DNA from: Tricholomella constricta
Lineage: Eukaryota; Basidiomycota; Agaricomycetes; Agaricales; Lyophyllaceae
Length of the DNA: 64,000 nucleotides
Direction of reading: 5' to 3'
NCBI GenBank assembly: GCA_013368375.1
Contig: JAACJP010000002.1
Location: forward strand, 372,001 to 436,000
Positions 8,050 through 19,400 of the stretch are shown in pieces; position 1 is the first letter of the stretch, and each line of letters begins with the position of its first letter. The translations under genes and the position numbers were made by a program. The notes beneath the pieces are model-generated. The model searched no databases. It was not told the DNA's origin and saw nothing but the letters and a program-made list of their open reading frames with translations.

Positions 8050-10342
8050 ATGGAGCGCGGACCCCCAGACGACCGACCGGACATGCCGGACCACCCAATG
8101 GGTGGTCCTGACGATGACAACAGCGCGCGGGGCGGAAGGGAGTTCCGCCCCAGAGACAGCAGACGGACGGGGGAACGCGACCGAAATCGGTCACGATCCC
8201 AGATAAGAGGGAGAGAACGGTCTCGAGAGCGGGACAGCGGTGGCAGATATCTGTCACCGCAATGGGAAGGTGGAAGCGGCCGTGCGCGAGGACGCTCACG
8301 ATCGGTGGAGCAAGCAGCGAGCACAAGCGAGCTGCGGTGGACCTACAATGAGCAGGTCAACCTGATCAGCCACCCGAGGGGGTGTGCAACGTGTACGGGG
8401 TACGCGGCGCATATGTTGATGGATTCGATTACAGAGGCGGGGGGTCTACATAAGGCCCACCACAAGCAGAAGGAGTATTTGAAGGGCGCTGATATAGCGG
8501 CCCTCAAGCTGGAGAGGGATGACCTGCGGAACAGGTTGCGGTCCCTCTTGTCGATTATCGGCGCTTGTGCGGCGACTACGACGAGCTTCGCGAGCAGTAC
8601 TATGCTCGCGAGAATGAGTGCAAGGAATTGCGCGAGCAGGTGGAGGCTCGCGACAAGGTGGAGGAGGGCGGGAAGCGAAAGCGCTCCCGCAACGATGACG
8701 GTGGCACCACCGCGTCGTACGAGGCAGGACCGACGTCGTCGAGACTGTCACCAGCGAGTCAGCTGCCAGCGAGGACGCCGGCAGAAGAGGATGACACAGA
8801 CGCCAGTCAAGGCGACTATATGGATCTGGACGTGGGGACGTACCCGACCCCCATCGAAGCGTACGGAGTGTCGGCGCCCGTTGGGGCGCAGACCACGACG
8901 CCGGCCATCCGCAGGCTGGCGCCAGTCAATCTGATGATGCCGTTGGGGTCGTTAGACCACGTCAGGCTACCCGGCGGGGCTCACTTGAGCGCCAGCGACC
9001 ACACGCTCCGCTTTGGAAAGCGGGCGCAGCGCGCCGCCGAAAACGAGCGGATGGGATTGCCTCCCCCGAGGATGGGGATGCCAGCGGGGGGCACGGGAAT
9101 GCCCGCCTCATCGGGAGAGCTGGAGGCTTGGATAGCCGCAGCCAATATCCCAGGCAACGAGTTTGCGTTGCAGCGAATGAAAGCATTCGTTGCAGTCTGC
9201 CATCAGGTTGCAGACGCCAACCGCACGGACGTGATGCGGTCGGCAATGACACAATGGCGACTCCCTGCATGGGCGAAGGCCAAGCAGGCGGCCACGACGG
9301 CGAAGTACGCCGTAGGCAAGGGGCCGAAACCTGTGAAGGTTCCGAACCCGAACTATGGTGACCCACCCGAAGCGTGGGCAGCATGGTTGTACCAGAATCG
9401 GGCAACCATTGTCAATAATGGCCGGCCCCAGTATCCGGGGACGGTGGTAGGACACGGGGGGGTGTCACTGACGCATATTCGCGGGATGAATATCGTCATG
9501 CCACGCGCGCCGAGGTGTGTGGCAGATTGGCGGCGATGAGGAATCGAACTCGATTCCTCCAAATGGCTTGCGAGTTGATGGGTACAGTAAATCTGTACCG
9601 CAACACGCTGCAATTGCTCGGACGGAGCGTTGCGGAGGTAGAGACAGTCGAGCGGTTTTCACAACCGCTCGACAACGCGACGATGGAAGACATCACCGCA
9701 TTTTTTGCTCAACAAGGGGTGAGCATCGCACGATTCGTCGACGCTCAGCCCTTCGGGATGGAGTGGCTCAGGGACTATCAGAGCGGCCACACCGAGGACC
9801 CCGATGCCAGCGCCGTGTTTTCACGGATGGCGACTTATGCCTTGACCCAGTATGACTGGACTCAAGAGACGTTGCCGGGGGAAGCGACGTGGTGGTCCCC
9901 ACCATCACGACGGACCGTCGCGCCAGTAGCTGGCGCGAGTGGAGCATTGACGGTGTCAATGCCCAGCATAGCAGGGTCGCCGGCCGGAGGGTCGGTGGCC
10001 GCGACAAGAACGCCGTTGACGGTAGCACACCAGTTGACGGCAGGAGTGCGGGCCGCCCTGGACTATGGGTCGGCCGAGGCAGGATCTTCGGGGACGAGTG
10101 CGAGACCGTCGGGAATCACGACGGCCCCAGGGGCAGCAACAGCGGCGGCAGTATCGGCGCCCACACCAGGTCTCGGGGCTGGGGTGGGCAGTACAAGCGA
10201 GGGGTCACCCGCGAACGCGGGGAGGCCCGGTGATCAGACGCAGGGGACCGGCGGCGATGCGCCAGATGATCCCATGGACGGCTCGGCTTCAGGGCGAGTA
10301 CCGTCGGGATTGGAGGACGGCGAGGTGGACAGCGCGGCGTGA
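8050..10342 (+). pseudogene. accessory ORF of element B: RS-rich, C-x2-C, coiled-coil protein, broken by two frame shifts
   Basis: The ORF opens 42 bp after the integrase stop with MERGPPDDRPDMPDHP. It has an Arg/Ser dipeptide-rich segment, a CATC pair (GCATCTGYAAHM), helices with heptads (LKLERDDLRNRLRSL), then after a break DYDELREQYYARENECKELR and the basic KRKRSR. A conserved-looking globular part (GELEAWIAAANIPGNEF) follows and, after a second break, FLQMACELMGTVNLYRN and an acidic end. The reading frame moves from 8050 phase to 8565 phase near 8545-8560 and again near 9505-9530, each time by minus one base, without introns or slippery heptamers, so single-base deletions are likely. I do not recognise the family. 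Same-strand position between pol and LTR mirrors the antisense gene of element A. Confidence 0.6.
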
Positions 10343-10377
10343 GCGGCGCAGGGGCGGGACGACAGCACCGCCCGTGG

Positions 10378-10401
10378 AAAAAAAAAAAAAAAAAAAAAAA
10401 A
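10378..10401 (+). repeat. poly(A) run of 24
   Basis: Twenty-four consecutive A residues start 35 bp after the stop of the accessory ORF and before the purine tract and LTR of element B. Confidence 0.9.
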
Positions 10402-10528
10402 CATAGATATATAAGATTATATGTCTATAACCATTGAGAAGAACAAGATGGTGGACTGTTACAAGTCAACTATCCAAACAACGGAATTGGGATAGATTGA
10501 GCCGGGGGCTCAATCTAGAGGGGGAGAG

Positions 10529-10662
10529 TGTAACGGGCGTTACCGAATAGGGTAGCGATCGTTGTTTGTCTTTATTTATTTCTAAAGGTGCTGGTCATAT
10601 ATAACCAGCACCTCTGTATGATATAATCTTTAGACTTACACATACCTACATCTACACACAAT
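10529..10662 (+). repeat. short LTR of element B (right end uncertain)
   Basis: TGTAACGGGCGTTACC follows a purine-rich GAGGGGGAGAG tract, as at a polypurine-LTR junction. The first bases contain the inverted pair GTAACG/CGTTAC. A TATATAA-like box occurs near 10594-10602. The right end is probably one of the ACACA motifs at 10635-10662; no second LTR copy is present to fix it. Confidence 0.5.
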
Positions 10663-11298
10663 CCAATCAGTGGTCGTGTTTAGTTTGGTGTGAACTCCTA
10701 AGTCTAACCCCACCCTTACATTAGGTGCCTTTCTCAGTGACCAAAAGGCCAGCATTCGTAGTGCACTGGGATTCTGAGTAGACGCACGGATTGGCTGTTC
10801 TCCTGGCAAGTGAACGGCAAGGCTGTTCATTGTGGTCGAAAAGAAAGATGCACCGTGAGATAAGATGGCCAATGAAAGATCTTGCACTATACCACACAGT
10901 CTCAGAGCATGGTGCGGAGAGGTTAAATCAATTTATTGTATGTTGTGTAGGAGCCAGAAAGCGCTGAATACCAACGGCGAAGGGAGTGCTCAGAGAACCG
11001 GAGACCACCGGCCCGCTTTGTCTTTGTGTTTGTCTGCCGTGGGAACCGAGCGTTTTTGTTATAATAGATATGCCGGGGTCCTCCCCCACCATCGCGTTGC
11101 AATCAGTGCTTCGAATGACCTCTTCTGAGCACTTCCAAGAAAAATGATCCTGAACAAGCCTTGCATATCCTGACGATGGATCAATATTGTTACGGGCTAA
11201 ATATACGGCTATACCGGACGGAATAATTTATAGATGTATAGTAAATAAGCAGTACCGAAAATAAAGCAACAATGAAAGGCAGATAAATATGGTTGCAT
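10663..11298. other. intergenic, no feature seen
   Basis: About 640 bp between the element B LTR and the 3' end of SOG2. The small ORFs here (for example 10865-11128) have no intron logic, recognisable motif or start context, and I see no repeat or RNA gene. Confidence 0.6.
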
Positions 11299-14200
11299 TT
11301 ATCCAGGATCTGCAACAAGATTATCGGCATTCTCCCTGCTTCGCAAACGCCGGACGCTGGGAACTCTGAATGACTGTGTTGGCAACGCGCTGCGTGGGCT
11401 GTCGTGCGACGTCAGGGTCGGGAGTTTAAAGCTGGAGAAAGGTTGTGCACTCCTGCTTCGAGATAAGCTGGAGCCTAGCCGAAGTTCTTCAGGGCCTGTT
11501 TGGCCGATGGAAATGCTGAGGACGGGAGCGTATGACCGCGGGGTTGAAAGGGTAAAAGAAGAAACATGTAGGAGAATTGCAAACTCTTCAGTGGAATTGG
11601 TCAGCTTGACCATATTGGTCCGCAGCGACGATGACACGACGTGAGGGCCTCTGTAGGTTTTGATAATATTGGATAGTTGAACAACGATCTGTATTTGATA
11701 AGAATTAGTAGATCCATGGCACGAGTTCGAAGAAATACGTTCTTACCTTCAGAAAAGCGTGGGCATCGTCTCGGAGATCCTTCCTGTCGGTAAACGCCTC
11801 AGCGTCGTGCATCGCGCGAAGCGTTTCTGATAATCTCGTCGTTACCACGCGGGCCTTCTCAATAGTATCCCAAACTGAGGGTTTGGAATTCAAAGTATCG
11901 TCGAACAAATCTGCTATCATGTCCCAAACAGCGGGGGCTACTTCGACAGCGGCTTGAACAGCTTGAAGTGCTTCCTTATCTACCTGAGACTTGGAATTCG
12001 AAGGAAGCTCCAAAAGACTTGTTTTCGAAGGGACCGATGGTGATGACGACGCCGAAGTCTGCAGCGAGGCCTGTGAACCTTGCCGGGAATGCTTGTGGCG
12101 CAAAGTTTCCCCAAGGTTCGAGAAAGATGTAGTATTGGAAGAAGATGAAGCAAGGGGCATTGGCGTCGTTGGAGACGGTGATGATATGGTGGTGATTGGA
12201 ATGGTAGCTAGCCTCTTGGGAGCGCGCAATGTAGGGGTGAGTCTCGCCACTCCGGAAATAATACCTCCAAACATTCCTGGAGGGTCATCGTATGAGGGCA
12301 GCTTCTTGCCAATTTCAACATCTTTCGAACTAAACGAGCCAGCATGCCTGCGAGCAGTCCTGACCCTTTCAACGCTTCCTGACGCCCCTGGAGGCCCCTG
12401 CTGTGGCCTCAGCGACACTGAAGGGTCGGATTGAACTGGTGCTGAAGATGTCGGCGACGCGGAGTAGGTTTCCGACACTGCAGAGGGGACGACCAACGGA
12501 GGTTGGCCAACGAAGACTTTCGCGCGCAAGAGTGGCCTGATGGCTTCGATCTGGGGTATCATTGCCTGCCACGCACACGAGACTTCAGCAGTGGCCCCAT
12601 GCAATTCTAACAAGATCCACCGAGAGTATCGCACATCATCCCCAGTGACGATGACCTTCAGCTGTAACGCCAACACCCCGATTGCTTTACCAAATACTGC
12701 AACAGTATCTCTGCAGCTTTCGACCACACCTCGACACAAGGTAGCGGAAGGAAGGGTTTTCCGGCTCATGGCATCGAAACGTTCCAAAGAAGTTATAAGT
12801 TGCATTAAGTCAGTGCTGGCAGGGTCCAAGACCTTTCGAAGGACAGAGGAAATGCGTTCGTCGAGGGCGTGCACCATGTAGTGTTCCAAAGTCTTATAAA
12901 CTTGACACATTGCAAAAAGGATACTGCGAGCTGAATCAATGAGGCACATTAAAGGGTTCGGAAGTGCTGTGGAGACGGGGAGAGTAGAAAGTCGCTGGAA
13001 ATAGGCATTGCACTCGAAAGCCATTGATGAGACGACTCGGGGAGGCGAAGATTGAGTCGTTTCTCGCGTGGCGGGCATGGTTGCGCGGTTGGAACTTAAA
13101 GAGGAACCTGAGTCCTCCCGTCGAGGAAGTGCTGACGAGTTTGCAAATTCATCGCGACCTGAATTTCGACTCGCGGTTGCAAATGAAAGAGCCAGCTCCG
13201 GAACCTCTGCGACCTTCTTGGGAAAATTCAATTTTGCTGTTCGAAGATCAGGCATGCTTTTTTTTCCCAAACGGTCCAAATGTGGTGTAGGGTGTAGGCT
13301 GCCTCCGTACGATGCATTCCTAGCATGAAGTTGGGGCTCGATAGGGTTGAGCATCTCGGTCCGACCGCCTTCGAAGAACTCTGAATCTGCTGGGCTGGGG
13401 AGATAACTTTCCAAAGAACGGGTTGGTGAATTTTCAGCGCTGAATGTTCCAAGGATGCCGAGATGGAGAGGAGGAGGACGATCGGCTTCACTGTGAATAG
13501 AGCTTGGTGTTTCGACATGCTGGACTGATTCTGCAACGGACGACATGGAAAGGCTTGAATCCACAGAGAGGGAGCGATTGTGAGGTACGAAGGAGTTAAC
13601 AGATGCCATTTCCCGGAGAGGAAACCGCCAGGAGTTGTAGCTTTCTTCGCTGCTTTACGGTCAGAAACTGTTTGATCAAGCCGAAAAGGAGAACCAACAT
13701 GTATGTGTCCAGGTTATGTTGCTCGCTGTACCCGGAATCGTCGTGGCTTTGTCCACGGAAGTCAGCTTCAATCCATTGTTGAAGACTTTTCACCCAATCT
13801 TTCATGGCATATCGGGAGTCTAGACTGCCTGACTTCTCCATCACAGTTTTTGGTGGCCATTCGATTGGGTTACGCTCGACTTGGAAAACCTCCAAATTGT
13901 GAAACTGTGAAAGGTAAGGCGGAAGCCGAGTTATCTTATTCCTTGAGATGCAAAACACCTGACCGTGGACTAGACGTGAGCGATATTCGGTGAGGAGAAG
14001 CACGATGCGCGCACCCGAAGATGGATAAGTTGCCCAGCTCGAAACGGTAGTCTCTTGATTTTGTTGCGGCTGATGTCCAAGGTATCGAGAGACGGCATTA
14101 AAGTTAACTGCGAACGATCAAGACATCTACAACGGAATGAGCAAGCACGCAGCCTTACCACATCAGGAAATACAGAAAAACTATTGTGTTTGAGATTGAG

Positions 14201-14561
14201 ATATCGTAAACGTGACAACAGAGCGAATTCTGTCGGAAGCGTCGTAAGGCGATTGTTTCCAAGAGTGATTCTTGGGGAATTCAAGGCTCAGGCGGTCAGG
14301 ACACGGACGAGATCTATGGGCTACCCACCGTTTTACTGGGCTTTCATCTTCCGGCATTTCCCTCCCAATGGTTGCAAGTTCCTCTGCAGCCAAAGCTCCA
14401 ACATCGGAAAGATTCATCTTAGAAAACATGAGAGTAGCACCATTATCCGAGGACCGCTGTAAGGCCTGAGCAATATAGACAGAGCTGAGAGAGGTGGATG
14501 GGAACGAACTCCGCTTGTTGGAGTTGGGTGAGAGAAGGGTCGTGCGATCAACAGCATCCAT
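11299..14561 (-). CDS. SOG2: Sog2-type leucine-rich-repeat protein of the RAM/NDR kinase network, about 985 aa
   Basis: Six exons join in phase: 14561-14329, 14270-14159, 14107-14015, 13958-13732, 13649-11747 and 11688-11299 (introns 51-82 bp). The start [15 protein letters not shown] precedes a helical lead. Leucine-rich repeats fill about residues 78-170 ([49 protein letters not shown]). A long Sog2 domain follows, with a Ser/Pro-rich insert, [16 protein letters not shown] and [17 protein letters not shown], and a late [10 protein letters not shown] segment. In yeast, Sog2 acts with the NDR kinase Cbk1/Mob2 and Kic1 in polarised growth and cell separation, and fungal orthologues keep that order of domains. 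The intron between exons 4 and 5 has a weak GTACAG donor but is the only choice that keeps phase. Confidence 0.88.
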
Positions 14562-14827
14562 CGCTGGAATATGGCTTGCCTCAAGAGGCCCAAGGAGGAG
14601 TGTAACCTAGAATATACAACAGGCGGTCATCAAGTCAAGGTTGACCAAACGGTTGACGGCACTCGCATCCGTGACTGTCGTGTGACCCGCTTAGTTGTGA
14701 CTTCAGCGAACGCGAACACGTACAGATGGAATGTTACATATGTAAGTATGTTCATGAAAGGTATGTATCAGTCCTTGAGCTTTTGTACTAGACCGAAGTG
14801 ATGATCGATTCAAGATCGAACACTTGG

Positions 14828-16309
14828 TCAAAACCACATTGACACCGAAAAACTTGTTTCTTCACTTCGCATGGCATGCCACCATCCCGGAGGGATATAC
14901 AGCAAATCTCCTGGTTCTAGCACTGCGGACATCGCTTTCGGAACAACCCCGTCCCAAAAGTCCCTAAATTCCTCTGTTTGCGCGGAAAATACATCGACAC
15001 GGGACGTATTGGTCATACTGGGTTCTGTCGAGTTTGCGGCGAAATTTTGAAAGTCTTCATTTGACGAGTATCGGTACATCGACGGCGTCACTTGCGATGG
15101 CGCAAGCCACACGGTTTTGTGACCAACAACTTGCACTACATCCCCAAGTCAATAATTGAAAGAGACTATACAAGGGTAAACTCCTCACCAAAAAGATTAT
15201 AATACGGATCCTGAGGTTGGCAAGTGTTAGGTATTGAGGAGAATAATTTATCGATGAATGCCGAGCAACATACCGTATGGGCAGGAGAAATAGTACCCCC
15301 CGGTCCTAACCACATGTTGATGACGAGTTGTTCGTCGTTGCCGGGTGGTTTATAGCTAGTGAACTCCGGAGGGTCCATTGAAGCGTAGACATAGTCGGGG
15401 ACAACAATATCCGCTCGAAGGGATGGAAATTGTTGAATAAGATTATGCTGGGCAAGGTAGAAGATGTTTGCACGCTGCGGCGGCGGAGGTGGCTGATCGG
15501 CAAGATGAAGAGAAGCCAGAAATGCCTCCCAATCTATTAGCTCCTGTGTCCATTCGTGGGCTCTGTAATCCTCTCCAACTTCAACAGGCACGATGCGCCC
15601 TGGTCCAGCCACAGAGCGAAGATAAGCTGCTGATCGCCAAGGATGTTCCACCATAGCAGGCCAATCTTGAGCATAACGGCGAACAATAAAAGGTTGGCTG
15701 TGTAGACTCGATTGGAATGAAAGAAGGGAAGGAGGCTTTGAAAAACTCATTATGCTGGAACGGGAGCTATGAAGAGGCGTCGGTATTATTTTGTTTTCGA
15801 ATGTTGTTGAGCTTGCGATGAAGGTTGGGGTGCATGTAACGGAGAGGTATGAGTCTTGAATGTTTTTGATGATCGAAGTAATGAGGTCAAGTCGGCCGCT
15901 GGCTGATCCACATACTATGAGGACATTATCTAACCTTGCAATGGATTTGATTGCTGTTCGTGGTCCAATATCCGCCAAAGACCTCAGTATACAAGCGTCG
16001 GCGTAAAGCCTAATCCAACCAGTTAGCGAGCGTCCTGTGGGCAAAGAGGTGATATTCTTATGGGCCCCTTCTATCAGCGACTCCAGTTCCGCACACGAAG
16101 TTTGGACGGCAATTCCAGCAACGAGATTTTCTGCAATCAAGCGGAGGTCGTCGAAGATCGCCTGACCACATCTGAGCAAACCTTGAAAACATGAGATTTA
16201 ATGTAGCCCCGGTTCGAATAAAGACTGGATGTATACATAAGGTCAAAGGATTCGTGAGATCACTCAATTCCTCTGCGAGCCCCGCAATACACGAGAGATG
16301 CCAGCCCAT
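14828..16309 (-). CDS. JmjC-domain oxygenase, JMJD5/KDM8-like, about 436 aa
   Basis: Four exons: 16309-16237, 16181-15274, 15210-15189 (only 22 nt) and 15135-14828. The N-terminal half (about 1-200) is helical and poorly conserved. The cupin core begins near [14 protein letters not shown], continues [16 protein letters not shown] and [19 protein letters not shown], and ends with [18 protein letters not shown] and SFSVSMWF. Fe(II) ligands are therefore the His and Asp of H-T-D and the His of GWWH; the Lys of GHKTV is in the position expected to bind 2-oxoglutarate. An intron falls exactly between the Thr and Asp of H-T-D. The family acts as 2-oxoglutarate-dependent protein hydroxylase or demethylase; substrate here is unknown. 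It diverges from MOT1 across 179 bp. Confidence 0.85.
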
Positions 16310-16488
16310 TGAAGTTTTGTGTCAGGGACACCAATCGAGCTATTCTAATTCGGGAAGCAAATGTGACGGTCACGAGGAAAAGTCACAGATGCGACAAGAG
16401 ATTTAAAGGCGAGCTCTGCGGCGAAGAAAATCCCCCCGTAAACAAGCCAAAACATCTAGTCAGACCGGCCCGGTTACCCCCTTCCGGC

Positions 16489-19400
16489 ATGACCTCAAGG
16501 TCAGTGCGAAATATTCTAGGTAACGCAAAAAACGGCTCATGGGTTTGTTATAGGTTGGACAGGCTCCTCCTTCTTCTAGACACCGGGTCGTCCGTATCAG
16601 TGCGAAATACTGCCGCGAAGCAGCTTGCTCATTTGGCCGTCAAGAGTGTAACTGGAGATTTTGCAATTAACGAGGAAGACATAAAGTCCAGGCCCCAACA
16701 TGTTTCTCTTGGGGATCCTTCAGCCTGGGCTGAACTAATGGCAGTAGTAGCTCGAGTATGTATTATAATTGTATTTGCAATCCGGAGCTAACGGACGCCC
16801 AGATAATACCTTTTCTACACTCAAAGTCTTTTGACACTCGGACAGCTGCATCCGTTGCATTGTCACACATATTTTCTCTGGTTCCTCTCTGGAAGCCATC
16901 TGAAGGCCAAGATGCCGCGTCTCCGTCCTCTGAGGCGCATCTCGAACCACCGACTTTTCCGAATTTCTCTGTCCAGGAGCTTATCCTGCAGGGAAAACTA
17001 TTACTAGCTTCATCTGGGAAGGAGTTTATCAAACCGGCAGGCATCCTTTCCAGTGCTGCCGAGGTTAAAAAAGCAAGAAAGGAGGCGATGGGACGTTTGG
17101 GCTTGGATTTTCTCGATGCTGATGACATGGACCTCGAGAAGGAATTTGCGGAGGCTGATGAAGATGTCGAAATGGAGGACACGTCTGGTGAAGCAGAACC
17201 GTCAGCGGAATCGACTCCACCACTCGAGGCATGCAAGTCTGATTATACAGTAAATGGGGGAGATGCCCCGCCGCGTTCTGCCCCACCGACTGCTCCTTCC
17301 CCCACTACTTCAACTGCCCCATCTCTACCTGATGCAGAGACAAATGCCCTATCAGCTCGTGAACGCAACCGACTAAAGCGCAAGCGCAAGCCTGGCAATT
17401 CTGCTTTTGTCGCCGCCCCTCCTCCGCAAGCCACTGGAGCGAAATACACTGCAGCTCCCGCTGGTTCATCCAACAAGTGTGTCATTCGGCTCTTCGATCC
17501 GCTGTATTTCTCACGTCTTGTTATACAGGGCCCGTCTCGTATCCACGGATGACAAGATCGCGTCCATTTCTAGAACAGGCAGCCCCAAACCAGCCACAGA
17601 CGGTGTCCCCTCAGATAAAATTGTCATAGACCCTACGAAAGGCGGCGCAGTGTCTCCAAAAGCATCTCAGCAATCGAAGGCGCTTGATGTCAAACCAGGT
17701 TTATGGGTTTGGGATGGTGTGGTCAAGGTCCTTGAAGTCGATTTATTTAGCGCAGCTTGGGAAGTTAGACATGGCGCAGCGATGGCGTTACGCGAATTGT
17801 TGAAAGTCCAGGGGAAGTATGGGGGAATGCGAGGTGCGCTTGTGGTCACACTTTTATAGCCTTTCTCATCTTCTTGTAGATGATGCGTCATTCCATGCTA
17901 ATGAGTATGCCCATGAACGATGGTGCAATGATCTGGCTGCAAACCTTCTATGCCTTTTCGTGCTGGATCGCTTTGGGGACTTTGTTTCTGACCAGGTAAC
18001 TCCAAAGATTATACCCGAGTCAGCAACTTTCTGATCTTTTATTCAGGTCGTTGCACCAGTCCGCGAGACGGTTTCCCAAACTCTGGCGTCTCTGCTCATC
18101 CATATGCCTCGCCGCTCTCTGACTCACGTACATTCCATTCTTCTCCAGATGATACAACAGAACTTTGTCATTCCTATGATCAGCACTAAGTGTCAGGCTG
18201 GAGAGGAAAATAATCATATCTGGGAAGTCAGGCACGCTGGCTTACTGGGAATCAAGTATGAGGTCGCGGTGAGGGGTGATTTATTTGACCACCCTTCTGT
18301 CAAGGAAGAAGATGGGTTTGGTCATCCTGGCAGAGAAATACTCCGGGGCGTCGTTGACGCGGCCATCCTTGGGTGCGCGTGGTCATCTTTTGTTGCGCGA
18401 GTTCGATCTTTATTTCCGTATGATTTCAGCCTTGGAGATCCAGATGACGATGTTCGTTCCGTCGCCGCATCTTGCCTGTTGCCTGTTGCGGGCCACCTCG
18501 TTGAACAACTTCCCGAGTCTCTGGGCCCGGTTCTACTCGTGCTCTGGCGTTGTCTGCGTAACATGAAAGATGATTTGAGCTCCAGTGTTGGAGCTGTAAT
18601 GGATCTTCTGGGTCAGTGTTCTCACTCAGTTCAACTGATACCAATTTCTTTTAACAACTCTCAACAGGAACACTTGTGTCTTTTGAGAAAGTCATCGCCA
18701 TATTGGCTAACGATGGGGTTTCGTGCGTGGGGCCTTCAAACAACTCATGATGCGACACATCTCACAAGCACTTGCAGATTACCTCTTTCAACGCTAGCAC
18801 CCACGCTCTTCCCCTTCTTCAGACATACCATCCCAAATGTACGGCTAGCTGTCGTGACAACTCTGAGTTCCTTCATGGCTGTGGCTTCGCTCTCTCGAGA
18901 GTGGCTAGCTGCTCCTTTTCTTCGCCTGATATTCCAAAATCTCATCGCCGAAGAGCGCTCTGATATTCGCGATGCTAGTCTTTCTGCTTGGAAGACAGCA
19001 CTGTCTATTATGGCCGCTACCCCTGGTTGGATCACGAGCGTCGTCACACAGCAGCTAGTTCTCGAATGGTATGCAATTGTAATGACCCCCCTCGGGGTGG
19101 CTATAGACCCGTCGACGTTTTACCGTCCCACAATCTTGGCAGATGGAGAGCTACCTCCAGAACAGCATAACGTGGACAAAAATATGCTCGCGCAAGATCT
19201 TTCGTTAATCACATATGAGGTCACATTGAAGGCCAGGGTATCCGCTGCGACAGCGTTAGCCCATCTTATCTCTTCGTGGCCTGGTGAGGTAGGCATCAGC
19301 AATCCATCAAGTCACTCACAATTATTAACATGTTTCTTTCACAGAATATGGAGGACTTTTTCCAGCCAATTCTGCTTCATTACCTGGCCTCCACAAGCAT

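Larger units (their letters stand above)
7109..10662 (+). mobile_element. Ty3/Gypsy retroelement B, 3' portion
   Basis: The block begins in mid-integrase just after the inverted-repeat element and continues with the chromodomain end of pol, an accessory ORF, a poly(A) run, a purine tract (about 10519-10528) and an LTR start. Its integrase is clearly different from that of element A in motif wording and in its Gly-poor chromodomain. Gag, protease, reverse transcriptase and the first half of integrase are missing. Confidence 0.75.

Noticed and set aside
8540..8570. Programmed minus-one ribosomal frameshift in the element B accessory ORF
   Set aside because: The shift has the right sign, but no X-XXY-YYZ heptamer or pseudoknot is visible and a second shift occurs at about 9510; deletion in a decaying copy is simpler.
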